From: an uncultured Propionivibrio sp.
GTDB taxonomy: Bacteria; Pseudomonadota; Gammaproteobacteria; Burkholderiales; Rhodocyclaceae
Reading direction: 5' to 3'
DNA length: 64,000 nt
Assembly: GCF_963666255.1 (NCBI RefSeq)
Contig: NZ_OY762656.1
Span: 496,001-560,000, forward strand
A program made the translations under genes and the position numbers. Numbering within the stretch: the first letter of the stretch is position 1; each line of letters begins with the position of its first letter. Shown here piece after piece: positions 19,120 to 27,411 of this stretch. The notes beneath the pieces were generated by a model. It ran no database searches and had not been told where the DNA came from. It saw only the letters and a list, made by a program, of their open reading frames with translations.

Positions 19120-19788
19120 ATTTCGGACGGCCAGGGGTTTGAGGTAGTCGAGTTGAAACTTTGCGGTTGGAGCATCAATTGCCCCTAACCGAAAGCGCTC
19201 CCATATTTCTCGCACTACTGGATTCATGTCTTTCGGGTGCATTAACCCGCTTTGCCCTGACGTAATTTTTAGCCAGATCGGTTCAAGCACCTTCGATATT
19301 TCACCCTGAGCAGACGCTACCCAAGTAGCGCTCTCTGACGTAAGGGTCCGGGCGCCAAACCAATGGAGATAATGCGATAGGGAGCCCCATGCCTTCATGA
19401 GCATGGAATGATCCCAGTAAATCAGTTTTGGAAATGATGCTTCCAAAGATGCAAGTATCCGCGTGAACTCCTGTAGTCGTTCATAGTCGGGGCTGAGCTG
19501 TGCGATGGCTTTTTTGAATCGATTTCTTTCATTAACGCACTTCTGATAGTCCTCGACTGACAAATTGGCCCCAGTACTAATCACCAGTTCTTCAAATAAC
19601 AAATACTCGACCCCATGCCGACCTTCTGCACAGGCATAGATGAGCGCGGAAAATTGTTTTGTTCTTTTGTGATAGTCGAGCCAGGCCATGCCCCGATATA
19701 GATAGCTAGCAGAGTCGAAGAACTCGATTGCCAGAATATCGCCTGGGCTCTTTCCTATGTGATTAGGAATGTTCATTTCGAGCTGCAT
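19114..19788 (-). CDS. Cassette ORF C, hypothetical 224-residue protein
   Basis: Unknown function. Soluble, largely helical sequence without signal peptide or clear catalytic motif (for example DILAIEFFDSASYLYRGMAW, ALIYACAEGRHGVEYLLFEE, WGSLSHYLHWFGARTL). The first ATG follows directly after GTTATGC of one attC-like site and the stop lies inside GCATAAC of the next, exactly the layout of an integron gene cassette. GC content is clearly lower than in the surrounding core genes. Confidence 0.7.
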   Translation of the reverse strand: MQLEMNIPNHIGKSPGDILAIEFFDSASYLYRGMAWLDYHKRTKQFSALIYACAEGRHGVEYLLFEELVISTGANLSVEDYQKCVNERNRFKKAIAQLSPDYERLQEFTRILASLEASFPKLIYWDHSMLMKAWGSLSHYLHWFGARTLTSESATWVASAQGEISKVLEPIWLKITSGQSGLMHPKDMNPVVREIWERFRLGAIDAPTAKFQLDYLKPLAVRNA

Positions 19789-19854
19789 GCATAACAGGAA
19801 GTTGAGGTGCCTGAGCGGCTTTTCGTGCAGGTCTGCTCAAACGCAGGGTTCGGC
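19789..19854 (-). other. attC-like site between cassettes D and C
   Basis: A 66-bp element read on the minus strand. It starts GCCGAAC one base after ORF D's stop and ends GTTATGC just before ORF C's ATG. Internal arms GTTTGAGCAG and CTCAGGCACCTCAAC are imperfect complements with bulges, as in attC sites. Confidence 0.65.
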
Positions 19855-19855
19855 G

Positions 19856-20284
19856 TCATTTGATTAGCCGCACAACAAATGAGCCGTAGCCCCAAATTAG
19901 GGTCCCGACAACGATGAATATGACGCCAGCTATTTCATCGCGAATTACGGAATCGACCCATTCATCAGTTTCCTTCGTTAGTGGAATCTTGAACGTCCCA
20001 CCACCGCCAATAATGTTTGCCAGATTCTCTTTCGGCAAATTCAAATGGAAATGTGAGGAGTGCTTTACGTTCAAAAACAATCCGGCCAAAGTAAATATTG
20101 CCCCTGAGCACGAAAACAGTGTATCAACGCCTTGGGAAATCTCGCCCCAAAGCGAAATCAACGCCAGCGATCCGCAAAATATTGAAGCTCTGGAAATTGA
20201 AAAAAGAACCCACGCCAAGCCGCTAAAGCACCAGCGCAATATCAGACTCTTAATGTGCAAGTGGGACTTAGCGGTCGTTGACAT
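19856..20284 (-). CDS. Cassette ORF D, small membrane protein
   Basis: 142 residues from ATG 20284 (GAAGGA 5 bases upstream; an in-frame start at 20299 lacks one). There are about three hydrophobic segments: ILRWCFSGLAWVLFSISRA (residues 13-31), a segment around LFSCSGAIFTLAGLFLNV, and near the end AGVIFIVVGTLIWGYGSFVV. A glycine run GGGG lies between. Family not recognised. The stop abuts the attC-like site, marking it as a gene cassette. Confidence 0.6.
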   Translation of the reverse strand: MSTTAKSHLHIKSLILRWCFSGLAWVLFSISRASIFCGSLALISLWGEISQGVDTLFSCSGAIFTLAGLFLNVKHSSHFHLNLPKENLANIIGGGGTFKIPLTKETDEWVDSVIRDEIAGVIFIVVGTLIWGYGSFVVRLIK

Positions 20285-20397
20285 CGCTATCCTTCGCATT
20301 CAGGAGATGCTCTGATGACACCGAACGTTCAAGGTCGGGGGTGATGCGTGGGTTTATCGCGCTGCGTCCCCTGCACCGCAGGGTCGGGCCTCGCTGG

Positions 20398-20550
20398 CTA
20401 AGACTTTTCATTCTCAGCAGCCTTATACGGTTGTGCATCAACCTTCTTCTGATGCGCTTGCCAGCAGTCTCTAAACGCGGTGAATATGTAATGGATAGCG
20501 AGACCGATGGCGACAATTCCTGCGACGGTACCCCCGGCCCCCTCGTTTGT
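20398..20550 (-). pseudogene. Fragment of a further cassette-like ORF (E)
   Basis: An open minus-strand frame of about 50 codons with a membrane helix (TVAGIVAIGLAIHYIFTAF) and a charged tail (KKVDAQPYKAAENEKS) has no start codon. It is closed upstream by a stop inside the 20-bp palindrome at 20547-20566. It looks like the 3' end of a small membrane-protein gene cut off at that palindrome. Confidence 0.35.
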
Positions 20551-20566
20551 TTAGTCGACTAAACAA
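20547..20566. repeat. Perfect 20-bp palindrome
   Basis: TTGTTTAGTC followed immediately by its exact reverse complement. It sits at the edge of the cassette region, 180 bp before the tRNA genes, and truncates ORF fragment E. It could be a recombination or protein-binding site. Confidence 0.6.
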
Positions 20567-20746
20567 TAAGCATCTTGGTGGATGGCGGGACCCCGACCAA
20601 CCAGTTGGGCACAATGGAAGGAGTTAAGGCTCCTCCGTTTTCGGGGTGATGGCATCTAACAGCGGGAAAATGGCTACATAGTGGCTACATAGCCAACAAA
20701 AGCAAAAGGCCAGTTCCGAGGAACTGGCCTAAGTGCTTGATATCTA
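20567..20746. other. Gene-free stretch between the cassette region and the tRNAs
   Basis: No coding signal is seen. It contains CCAACCAGTTGG at about 20598-20609, a direct repeat of TGGCTACATAG (twice in tandem near 20671-20692), and the tRNA terminator. Such tRNA-flanking repeats can mark old integration ends, but no integrase is present. Confidence 0.4.
20707..20730 (-). terminator. Terminator of the tRNA-Lys pair
   Basis: On the minus strand a 10-bp stem (GGCCAGTTC core plus one flanking A-T pair) with a 4-base CTCG loop is followed by TTTTGCTTTTG. This is a standard Rho-independent terminator 16 bp after the tRNA-Lys(CUU) CCA end. Confidence 0.85.
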
Positions 20747-20822
20747 TGGTAGGGCGTGAGGGGATCGAACCTTCGACAAACGGATTAAGAGTCCGCTGCT
20801 CTACCAACTGAGCTAACGCCCC
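20747..20822 (-). tRNA. tRNA-Lys (anticodon CUU)
   Basis: 76 nt including an encoded CCA. Acceptor GGGGCGT/ACGCCCT, D-stem GCTC/GAGC, anticodon loop CTCTTAA (anticodon CTT), T-loop TTCGATC. The acceptor has a G1-U72 wobble and the T-stem (GAAGG/CCCTC) an A-C mismatch, so it is slightly weaker than the neighbouring copy. Confidence 0.92.
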
Positions 20823-20860
20823 ATACCGAAATGGCATTTTACTACAAAACACCTGTTTCT

Positions 20861-20936
20861 TGGTAGGTCGGGGGAGATTCGAACTCCCGACCAACGGATT
20901 AAAAGTCCGCTGCTCTACCGACTGAGCTACCGACCC
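20861..20936 (-). tRNA. tRNA-Lys (anticodon UUU)
   Basis: 76 nt including CCA. Acceptor GGGTCGG/CCGACCT (again G1-U72), anticodon loop CTTTTAA (anticodon TTT), perfect T-stem GGGAG/CTCCC with loop TTCGAAT. It is transcribed just before the CUU tRNA, sharing its terminator. Confidence 0.96.
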
Positions 20937-20996
20937 GCAAAAACAGAACGGCGGATTATAGAGAAGGCGCCACGCGCTGTCAACGCCGCCCGACAA

Positions 20997-21698
20997 TCAA
21001 CCCTGATAGACAGTGGGATCCGCTACCCCCGCCGCGGCAAAACCCTCCTGCCGCAACCTGCAGGCATCGCAAAGACCGCAGGCTTTTCCGCCCTCGTCTG
21101 CCTGATAACACGAAATCGTCATGGCATAGTCAACACCGAGCGAGACCCCCCGACGAATGATGTCGGCTTTTGAAAGGCTGATCAGTGGTGCATGAATCGT
21201 CAGCGCTGCCCCCTCGACCGCGGCCTTGGTCGCGAGATTGGCCATTGCCTGGAACGACGCAATGAATTCCGGCCGACAATCCGGATAGCCAGAATAGTCG
21301 ACCGCATTGACGCCAACATAAATATCGCGACTGCCCAGCACCTCTGCCCAGGCCAGCGCCAGCGAGAGCATGATGGTATTGCGCGCCGGCACATACGTGA
21401 CCGGAATACCTGACCCGACACCTTCGGTCGGTACTGCAATCTGCTCGTCGGTCAGCGCGGAACCGCCAAAAGCTGCCAGATCCAGCTTCATCACGCGGTG
21501 TTCACGCGCGCCCAGGCGGCTCGCCAATCTTTTAGCCGCATTCAACTCGGCGCCATGCCGCTGACCATAATCCAGCGACAGGCAATAGCATGCATGACCG
21601 TTCGCACGCGCGATCGCTAAAGTGGTTGCCGAATCAAGGCCGCCAGAAAGCAGTACAACAGCCGGCGAGCCGGAAAGAGAAGATGATTCCATTGCCAT
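20997..21698 (-). CDS. queC: 7-cyano-7-deazaguanine synthase
   Basis: Makes preQ0, the precursor of queuosine in tRNA, from 7-carboxy-7-deazaguanine with ATP and ammonia. It has 233 residues, with PP-loop SGGLDS at 18-23 and the zinc-binding cysteines in the C-terminal block [18 protein letters not shown]. The ATG at 21698 overlaps the stop of the PilZ gene; MESSS at 21692 is an alternative. queE lies two genes upstream, so the two Que enzymes flank the PilZ gene. Confidence 0.96.
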   Translation of the reverse strand: MAMESSSLSGSPAVVLLSGGLDSATTLAIARANGHACYCLSLDYGQRHGAELNAAKRLASRLGAREHRVMKLDLAAFGGSALTDEQIAVPTEGVGSGIPVTYVPARNTIMLSLALAWAEVLGSRDIYVGVNAVDYSGYPDCRPEFIASFQAMANLATKAAVEGAALTIHAPLISLSKADIIRRGVSLGVDYAMTISCYQADEGGKACGLCDACRLRQEGFAAAGVADPTVYQG

Positions 21699-22120
21699 TA
21701 ATTCTTTTCGGTTTTGATGCCTTCGGGATTTTCCGGATCTTCGCTCTCCGCGTCGGTCTCAACGATCAGCGAAGAGAGTTCGCGATCAAGCAACTCCGGA
21801 TCTCCCAGATTGAGTTCGACGAGGCGCCGCAGATGCGTCACGCTATCAAGATCGATGGCTGCGCATCGCAGTCCGGCATAGCGCCCTTCAACATGCGCCG
21901 ATTCGATGTCCATGCTGATGCGCATATCAGAGTCATCACCGAGACGAACATGCAACTTGCCGGTCTCGCCCTCGGCCATTGTCGTTCCCGCAGGAAGTCT
22001 GACGAGCGCGCCCTTCAGCGACAAGTCGATCACGACTGTATCGAGCGCACGAAGCGAGAGCACCAGCCTTGCCACCGAATGGAATGCCACTCGGGAATAC
22101 TGACGCCGATCATCGTTCAT
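21698..22120 (-). CDS. PilZ domain protein (c-di-GMP binding)
   Basis: 140 residues with the two PilZ ligand motifs: RRQYSRVAF (RxxxR) at residues 5-13 and DLSLKGA (D/NxSxxG) near 33. This indicates a cyclic-di-GMP effector. A charged tail follows the domain. It is positioned between queE and queC, 14 bp after queE, but no functional link to queuosine is known. The target process cannot be read from the sequence. Confidence 0.85.
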   Translation of the reverse strand: MNDDRRQYSRVAFHSVARLVLSLRALDTVVIDLSLKGALVRLPAGTTMAEGETGKLHVRLGDDSDMRISMDIESAHVEGRYAGLRCAAIDLDSVTHLRRLVELNLGDPELLDRELSSLIVETDAESEDPENPEGIKTEKN

Positions 22121-22134
22121 AGTCGTCTCCTTGG

Positions 22135-22794
22135 CTATTTACCCTGCATGTTACCCCAAAGCAACTTGTGTAGTTGCAACTGGAAGCGAACAGGCAGGCG
22201 ATCCGCCAGCACCCATTCCGCCAGCATCTGGGGGTCGATCGCCCCTTGAACTGGCGAGACGAGCAAGGGACAGACCTCTTCCAGCCGGTTATCCCGAATG
22301 ACTTGCCGGGTCCATTCATAGTCCTGACGATCGGCAACGACAAATTTGATTTCGTCAGCCACCGTCAGGCAAGCGAGATTCGTCCAGAGGTTCTTTTCCG
22401 TTTCCCCCGACGACGGTGCCTTGAGGTCGAGGATGCGGGACACCCGCGGATCGACACCGCTGACGTCCAGCGCACCTGAAGTCTCAAGCGACACGTCATA
22501 GCCAGCATCGCACAATGCCGTCAGCAACTGGAGACAGGCAACCTGAGCCAGAGGTTCTCCTCCGGTCACGCAGACATGCCGTGTACCAAACTCGGCGACG
22601 CGATCGAGTATCGCGTCCGGCGACATCCGCGCACCGCCGGTAAAGGCATGCGCGGTATCGCACCAACTGCACCGCAGGGGACACCCGGTCAGGCGAACGA
22701 ATACCGTCGGCAAGCCGACACGACTGGCCTCGCCCTGCAGCGAATAAAAAATCTCGCTGACCCTCAGGGCCAGCGATTCATTACGCGCAACCAC
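22135..22794 (-). CDS. queE: 7-carboxy-7-deazaguanine synthase (radical SAM)
   Basis: Radical SAM enzyme converting 6-carboxytetrahydropterin to 7-carboxy-7-deazaguanine in queuosine synthesis. It has 219 residues from GTG 22794. The [4Fe-4S] motif CPLRCSWC (Cx3Cx2C) sits near residue 36 after EIFYSLQGEASRVGLPTVFVRLTG, and VTGGEPL near 80 is the SAM-binding GGE motif. GTG was chosen because the longer upstream frame is antisense-free only by overlapping cpoB; it starts 5 bp after the cpoB stop. Confidence 0.93.
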   Translation of the reverse strand: MVARNESLALRVSEIFYSLQGEASRVGLPTVFVRLTGCPLRCSWCDTAHAFTGGARMSPDAILDRVAEFGTRHVCVTGGEPLAQVACLQLLTALCDAGYDVSLETSGALDVSGVDPRVSRILDLKAPSSGETEKNLWTNLACLTVADEIKFVVADRQDYEWTRQVIRDNRLEEVCPLLVSPVQGAIDPQMLAEWVLADRLPVRFQLQLHKLLWGNMQGK

Positions 22795-22798
22795 CGGC

Positions 22799-23581
22799 CT
22801 ACTTCTTGATCCGCTGCTTGGCCGTTGCCGCTGCCGAGCTACCCGGATACTTCGCCAGGATACTTTCGTACGTCGCCTTGGCACCCTTGGCATCGCCAAT
22901 GTCATGCTGACAGGTAGCAACGCCAATCAGGGCATCGGAGGCCTTGGCATGCTGCGGCCATTTCGCGACCACCACCCGATACGCATCGATCGACTTCTTG
23001 CAATCACGCAGGGTGTAATACGCGTTCCCAAGCCAGTACTGTGCGTTCGGCGCCAGGGTGCTATCGGGATAATTCCGACCGAAGGATTCGAACGCCGCAG
23101 CCGCTTCCTTGATGCGATTGGCTTTGAAGAAATTCAGCGCGGCTTCGTAGTCGCGAGACTCGGCCGCCGGGTCGACGACTTTCTTGACCGGCTCCGCCGC
23201 CCTGGCTTCGTCGGCAGGCTTTCCTTCACCGCCCTCAGTCGCAGCGGACGGCGTTTCCAGCTTGCGCAGCCGCCCGTCAAGATCAACGTAAAAATCCTGC
23301 TGTCGTTTCTTGGCCGATTCGAGTTCGAAGGTCAGCGTCTCGACCTGACCGCGAAGACGCGCGTTTTCTTCGCGCAGCGACTGGATCTGGTTAACCAGAT
23401 CGAATTGCCCTTTGGTCAGCGTATCCAGGCGCTCATTGGTCTGAGCCGACAGATCCCGGATCTGCCGACGCGCCTCGTCGTCATCGAACACCCCCGCGCG
23501 CGCCGGCTGGAGGCCGGAGAGCGCGAGCAGCACAGCCAACGCGGGGAGCGCAGGCAGGTAACGCGAACGGCGCGTCGCCAT
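22799..23581 (-). CDS. cpoB: Tol-Pal system protein CpoB (YbgF)
   Basis: Periplasmic protein coordinating outer-membrane constriction with septal peptidoglycan synthesis. It has 260 residues: signal peptide (LPALPALAVLLALSGLQPARA), an N-terminal coiled coil (about 30-95, LTKGQFDLVNQIQSLREEN), then TPR repeats (about 135-255, including YWLGNAYYTLRDCKKSIDAY). The ATG at 23581 is one base after the pal stop. Confidence 0.93.
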   Translation of the reverse strand: MATRRSRYLPALPALAVLLALSGLQPARAGVFDDDEARRQIRDLSAQTNERLDTLTKGQFDLVNQIQSLREENARLRGQVETLTFELESAKKRQQDFYVDLDGRLRKLETPSAATEGGEGKPADEARAAEPVKKVVDPAAESRDYEAALNFFKANRIKEAAAAFESFGRNYPDSTLAPNAQYWLGNAYYTLRDCKKSIDAYRVVVAKWPQHAKASDALIGVATCQHDIGDAKGAKATYESILAKYPGSSAAATAKQRIKK

Positions 23582-23582
23582 G

Positions 23583-24107
23583 TCAGAACTCGCCGCTGTA
23601 GAGCATGTCGCCGCGACGGTTTTCCGACCACGCCGCTTCGTCATGACCTTCGTTCTTCGGCTTTTCTTCGCCCAGGCTGACCGACTCGACCTGATCTTCA
23701 CGCGCGCCAAGCACGGTCAGCATTTTCTTGACCGCATCGGAACGCTTCTGGCCGAGCGCCAGGTTGTATTCACGGCTGCCGCGCTCGTCGGTATTGCCTT
23801 GAATCAGCATCTTGAACTGACGGTTGTTCGAGAGGAACTTGGCATGAGCGGCGACGAGATCCTTGTATTCGCCCTTGACTTCGTAGCTGTCATAGTCGAA
23901 GTAGATGCTGCGCTTGGACAGGATGCTCTTCGGATCGGTCAGTTCGCGCGGCAGCTTCGCGCTGTCGATGTTGCCCGCATTCACGGTTGCCACGCTGCTG
24001 CCGCCACGGGTTTCCACCGGCGCTGCGCCTTGCTCGGGACCGCTCGGGGTCGAGCTGCAACCGGCAATGAGAAGGGCAACCAGGGCGGGAATGGCGAGTT
24101 GTTTCAT
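23583..24107 (-). CDS. pal: Peptidoglycan-associated lipoprotein
   Basis: Outer-membrane lipoprotein anchoring the envelope to peptidoglycan in the Tol-Pal system. It has 174 residues. Lipobox LIAGC is at about residues 13-17, and the OmpA-like domain carries IYFDYDSYEVKGEYK and IQGNTDERGSREYNLALGQ, the diaminopimelate-binding signature. It lies 35 bp after tolB. Confidence 0.96.
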   Translation of the reverse strand: MKQLAIPALVALLIAGCSSTPSGPEQGAAPVETRGGSSVATVNAGNIDSAKLPRELTDPKSILSKRSIYFDYDSYEVKGEYKDLVAAHAKFLSNNRQFKMLIQGNTDERGSREYNLALGQKRSDAVKKMLTVLGAREDQVESVSLGEEKPKNEGHDEAAWSENRRGDMLYSGEF

Positions 24108-24142
24108 TTAAGTCTCCTGCGTCAGAAAATCGGTTGGTCAAA

Positions 24143-25435
24143 CTACTTGATATATGGCCCCCAGGCCGGCTCGCGAACATCGCCTGCAGAAATCGTCAGG
24201 CGCTGCTTGATGCGGCCATCGATCGACACGGCCGACAACACGCCGCGTCCACCAAGTTCGGTTGCGATCAGGATCATGCGGCCGTTCGGCGCGAAGGACG
24301 GCGATTCGTCCTTGTGCGAATCGGTCAGCACCTGCACCTGACGGCTGGCAAGGTCCATGACCGCCAGTCTGAAAGCGCCGTCACGGCGCGTGATGAAAGC
24401 CAGCGATTTGCCATCCGGCGAAATCCGCGGCGTCACGTTGTAGGCGCCTTCAAAGGTTACCCGCTGCGCGTCGCCTCCTCCGAGGCTCGAACGATAGATC
24501 TGCGGGCTGCCGCCGCGATCTGACGTGAAATATAGCGACTCGCCATCGGGCGAAAAGACCGGCTCGGTGTTGATGCCGCTGCCATAACTCACGCGCTGCA
24601 CGCCGGAGCCGTCGGCATTCACTGTGAAGATCTGCGAGCCGCCATCCTTCGACAGAACCACTGCCAGACGCCGACCGTCCGGCGACCAGGCCGGCGCGGA
24701 ATTCGATCCCTTGAAGTTGGCAACGACATTGCGCTGACCGCTGGCAAGCGAATGCACATAGACGACCGGCTTCTTGTTTTCAAAGGAAACATAGGCGAGA
24801 CGCGCGCCATCCGGGGACCATACCGGCGAGATGATCGGTTCGCGCGAACGCAAGGCGACCTGCTCGTTTTGGCCGTCGGCATCGGCGATGAACAATTCGT
24901 AGCGCGCCGGCCCGCTCCTGACCACGTAGGCAATCCGCGTCGCGAAAACGCCAGGCTCGCCGATCAGCTTTTCGTAGATTACGTCGGCGATACGGTGTCC
25001 GGCAGCGCGCAGCATCGGCGCCGAAGTGACGAACGCCGCACCGGCCAGCGGAATCTGTTTGTTGATGTCGTACAGGCGAAACCGTGCCTCCTGGCGCCCA
25101 TCGGCACTGCGTCCAAGACTGCCGGCCGAGAGCGCATCGGCGCCACGGCTTTTCCAGTCGGAGAACACTGGCGGGGTCGATTCATTCATGGCGACATTGC
25201 CGGTGTCGACCAGGCGGAAGAGTCCGCTCCGCTCGAGGTCGCCGCGCACGACGCTGGTCAGCGCCCTCGAAAGGCCGGCATCGCCGCCAAAATCGGCAAT
25301 CGCCACGGGGATCCGATTGGCCCCGGCACCGGTAATTTCGATCGATAGTTCAGCCACCGCCGAAAGCTGAAAAACAGCCAAGGCAGCACCGAGCAACAGG
25401 CTCGAAGCACGCAAACGGGACAAGATTCTGGGCAT
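24143..25435 (-). CDS. tolB: TolB, periplasmic beta-propeller
   Basis: Periplasmic partner of Pal and TolA. It has 430 residues: signal peptide ([18 protein letters not shown]), N-terminal TolB domain, then WD-like propeller repeats, each with a SPDGxxLA-type motif ([60 protein letters not shown]). It is in the canonical order after tolA. Confidence 0.97.
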   Translation of the reverse strand: MPRILSRLRASSLLLGAALAVFQLSAVAELSIEITGAGANRIPVAIADFGGDAGLSRALTSVVRGDLERSGLFRLVDTGNVAMNESTPPVFSDWKSRGADALSAGSLGRSADGRQEARFRLYDINKQIPLAGAAFVTSAPMLRAAGHRIADVIYEKLIGEPGVFATRIAYVVRSGPARYELFIADADGQNEQVALRSREPIISPVWSPDGARLAYVSFENKKPVVYVHSLASGQRNVVANFKGSNSAPAWSPDGRRLAVVLSKDGGSQIFTVNADGSGVQRVSYGSGINTEPVFSPDGESLYFTSDRGGSPQIYRSSLGGGDAQRVTFEGAYNVTPRISPDGKSLAFITRRDGAFRLAVMDLASRQVQVLTDSHKDESPSFAPNGRMILIATELGGRGVLSAVSIDGRIKQRLTISAGDVREPAWGPYIK

Positions 25436-25516
25436 GATGCTCGGACGGAAAAAAAGATGGGGGATTATATCGCTTTGACGCGCGAAGCGCTTGTAACGAA
25501 AGATGTTTTCAGGAGA

Positions 25517-26302
25517 TCACTCATCGAACGGCTTGTACTTGAGCTCCAGTTCGCGCTGGAACAGACTGGCCTGGTCGGGCTTGGGCAAGGGCGATGATTT
25601 CAGGATCGCCCGCTCGATGGCCTCGTCCAGCGCACGGTTACCGCTCGACTTGCTCAGCTTGACGCTGAGCACTTCGCCCGTAAGCAACTGGGTGACTTTG
25701 AAGACGGCTTCCGGATTGCCCTGGATCGACAAGCCGGTGATATTCATGTTGCCCTTGATCTTGCCGCGGATCTTCGACGCATAGTCGGCCAGCCCGCGGC
25801 TCCGCGCAGCGGCCGCCTGCTCGGCTCTCAGATTCGACATCATATTGGCCTCAGCCTCGGCCCGGGCGCGCTGCTCTTGGACTGCCTTCTGCTGCTGCAT
25901 CTGCTGCTGCACCTGTTTCTGCTCGCGCTCAAGCTCCTTTTTCCAGTCAGGCTCCTCGCGTTTCGGCTCGGGCTTCTTGGGTTCTTCCTTCTTCGGCTTT
26001 TCCTTGTCCTTGACCGCGATGTCCGGCTTGACCGGCGCCGGCGGCTCGATTTTCGGGACAGGCTTGGGCTCCGGTTTGGGTTCGGGTTTCGGTTCAGGCT
26101 TGGGCGGCTCGGGCGGCGTCTCGACCACCGGCGCAGGCGCGGCAACCGAACGCCAGACCTCGACCTCGACGGCCGTCGGCTGACTCTTCCATTGCACGCC
26201 GAAAAACAGCGCGCCGATCAGGATCAGGTGAACAGCCGCCGCCAATACCAACGCGGTAACGTTGGTTTCTTCTTCCGGCGGCAAAGGGGTTGGTGTATCC
26301 AC
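25517..26302 (-). CDS. tolA: TolA, envelope-spanning protein
   Basis: Links the inner-membrane TolQR motor to Pal/TolB. It has 261 residues: one N-terminal membrane helix (residues 15-35, VTALVLAAAVHLILIGALFF), a long Pro/Lys/Glu-rich region (about 50-115), a Gln-rich coiled coil (KQVQQQMQQQKAVQEQRARA) and the C-terminal domain III with ALDEAIERAILKSSPLP. The start is GTG at 26302, 15 bp after the tolR stop. Confidence 0.95.
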   Translation of the reverse strand: MDTPTPLPPEEETNVTALVLAAAVHLILIGALFFGVQWKSQPTAVEVEVWRSVAAPAPVVETPPEPPKPEPKPEPKPEPKPVPKIEPPAPVKPDIAVKDKEKPKKEEPKKPEPKREEPDWKKELEREQKQVQQQMQQQKAVQEQRARAEAEANMMSNLRAEQAAAARSRGLADYASKIRGKIKGNMNITGLSIQGNPEAVFKVTQLLTGEVLSVKLSKSSGNRALDEAIERAILKSSPLPKPDQASLFQRELELKYKPFDE

Positions 26303-26316
26303 GGAGATGTCGGTGC

Positions 26317-26721
26317 TTACTTGCCGGTCGGCTGTACCAGCAGCCCGATGCGTTTGACTTGCTGACGCTGCAACTCGTCCATGATGCTGAGCACGGCCTC
26401 GTACTTGACGTTCTTGTCGCCGACAATGAGCACAGGCTGCTCAGGATTCTTGCGTTGCGCATCGAGAATGGCCGCCGACAGTTCGCTGCGCGTCATGCTG
26501 CGCTCGGCTTTGCCGGGATACGACAGCGCCAGCGACTGGTCGGCGCGGATATTCACCTGCAGCGCCTCGGCCGGCGCCTGCGCGGCCTTGCCGACCGACG
26601 GCACATCGATGCTGGCCGTCGTCATCATCGGTGCAGTCACCATGAAGATGACGAGCAGCACGAGCATGACGTCGATATAGGGGACGACGTTGATTTCGTT
26701 TTTGAGACGACGTTCGCGCAT
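26317..26721 (-). CDS. tolR: TolR, proton-channel subunit
   Basis: Inner-membrane component of the TolQR motor. It has 134 residues. The single helix (VVPYIDVMLVLLVIFMVTAP) contains the proton-conducting Asp in PYIDVML; a periplasmic ExbD/TolR domain follows. It begins 13 bp after tolQ. Confidence 0.96.
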   Translation of the reverse strand: MRERRLKNEINVVPYIDVMLVLLVIFMVTAPMMTTASIDVPSVGKAAQAPAEALQVNIRADQSLALSYPGKAERSMTRSELSAAILDAQRKNPEQPVLIVGDKNVKYEAVLSIMDELQRQQVKRIGLLVQPTGK

Positions 26722-26733
26722 ATCGCCTCCGGA

Positions 26734-27411
26734 TCAGCGCATCTGCCGCTGCAGAATGTTCGAGAACTCTTCCATGAAGGACTCGAAGCGGGTCGCGAGT
26801 CGATCAATCTCGTGCGAGAAGCGGTTGTAGGCAACCACCGCCGGAATGGCGGCAAACAGACCGATGGCCGTCGCCACGAGCGCCTCGGCGATACCCGGCG
26901 CCACCGCCGACAGCGTCGCCTGCCCGACGTTGGACAGGCCGCGGAAGGAGTGCATGATCCCCCAGACGGTGCCGAACAGGCCGACGTACGGGCTGACCGA
27001 ACCGACCGAGGCGAGGAAGGCCAGATGCGCGTCGATGTTGTCGACCTCGCGCTGGTAAGTGGCACGCATGGCACGCCGCGAGCCGTCGATCACGTCCTTG
27101 GGATCGAGGTTCTTCTGGCTGCGCAGCTTGGTGAATTCGCGGAAACCGGCCTCGAAAATACGCTCCATGCTGCCGGTGCCGTGGCGGTTATTGACCGCGC
27201 TCTGGTACAGGCTGTTGAGGTCGCCGCCGCTCCAGAAGTCACGCTCGAACTGTTCGGTCTGCGTCCGGGCTTCGCGCACCGTAAACCACTTGCGGAAAAT
27301 GTAGTACCAGGACATGAAGGAGACACTCGCCAGGATCGCCATCACGAACTGCACGACGGCACTAGCGTTGAGGATCAGGTGAAGAATCGAGAGATCTTGC
27401 GAAACGTTCAT
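26734..27411 (-). CDS. tolQ: TolQ, proton-channel subunit
   Basis: Three-helix MotA/TolQ/ExbB-type protein powering Tol-Pal by proton flow. It has 225 residues from ATG 27411, which overlaps the ybgC stop by 4 bp; an upstream in-frame ATG would add an unlikely hydrophilic leader. Conserved segments include VGLFGTVWGIMHSFRGL and AEALVATAIGLFAAIPAVVAYN. Confidence 0.96.
   Translation of the reverse strand: MNVSQDLSILHLILNASAVVQFVMAILASVSFMSWYYIFRKWFTVREARTQTEQFERDFWSGGDLNSLYQSAVNNRHGTGSMERIFEAGFREFTKLRSQKNLDPKDVIDGSRRAMRATYQREVDNIDAHLAFLASVGSVSPYVGLFGTVWGIMHSFRGLSNVGQATLSAVAPGIAEALVATAIGLFAAIPAVVAYNRFSHEIDRLATRFESFMEEFSNILQRQMR

Noticed and set aside
18240-20960. Prophage or integrative element inserted at tRNA-Lys
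   Set aside because: No integrase, phage or conjugation gene is visible and no duplicated tRNA end was found; the attC-like sites explain the small ORFs better.
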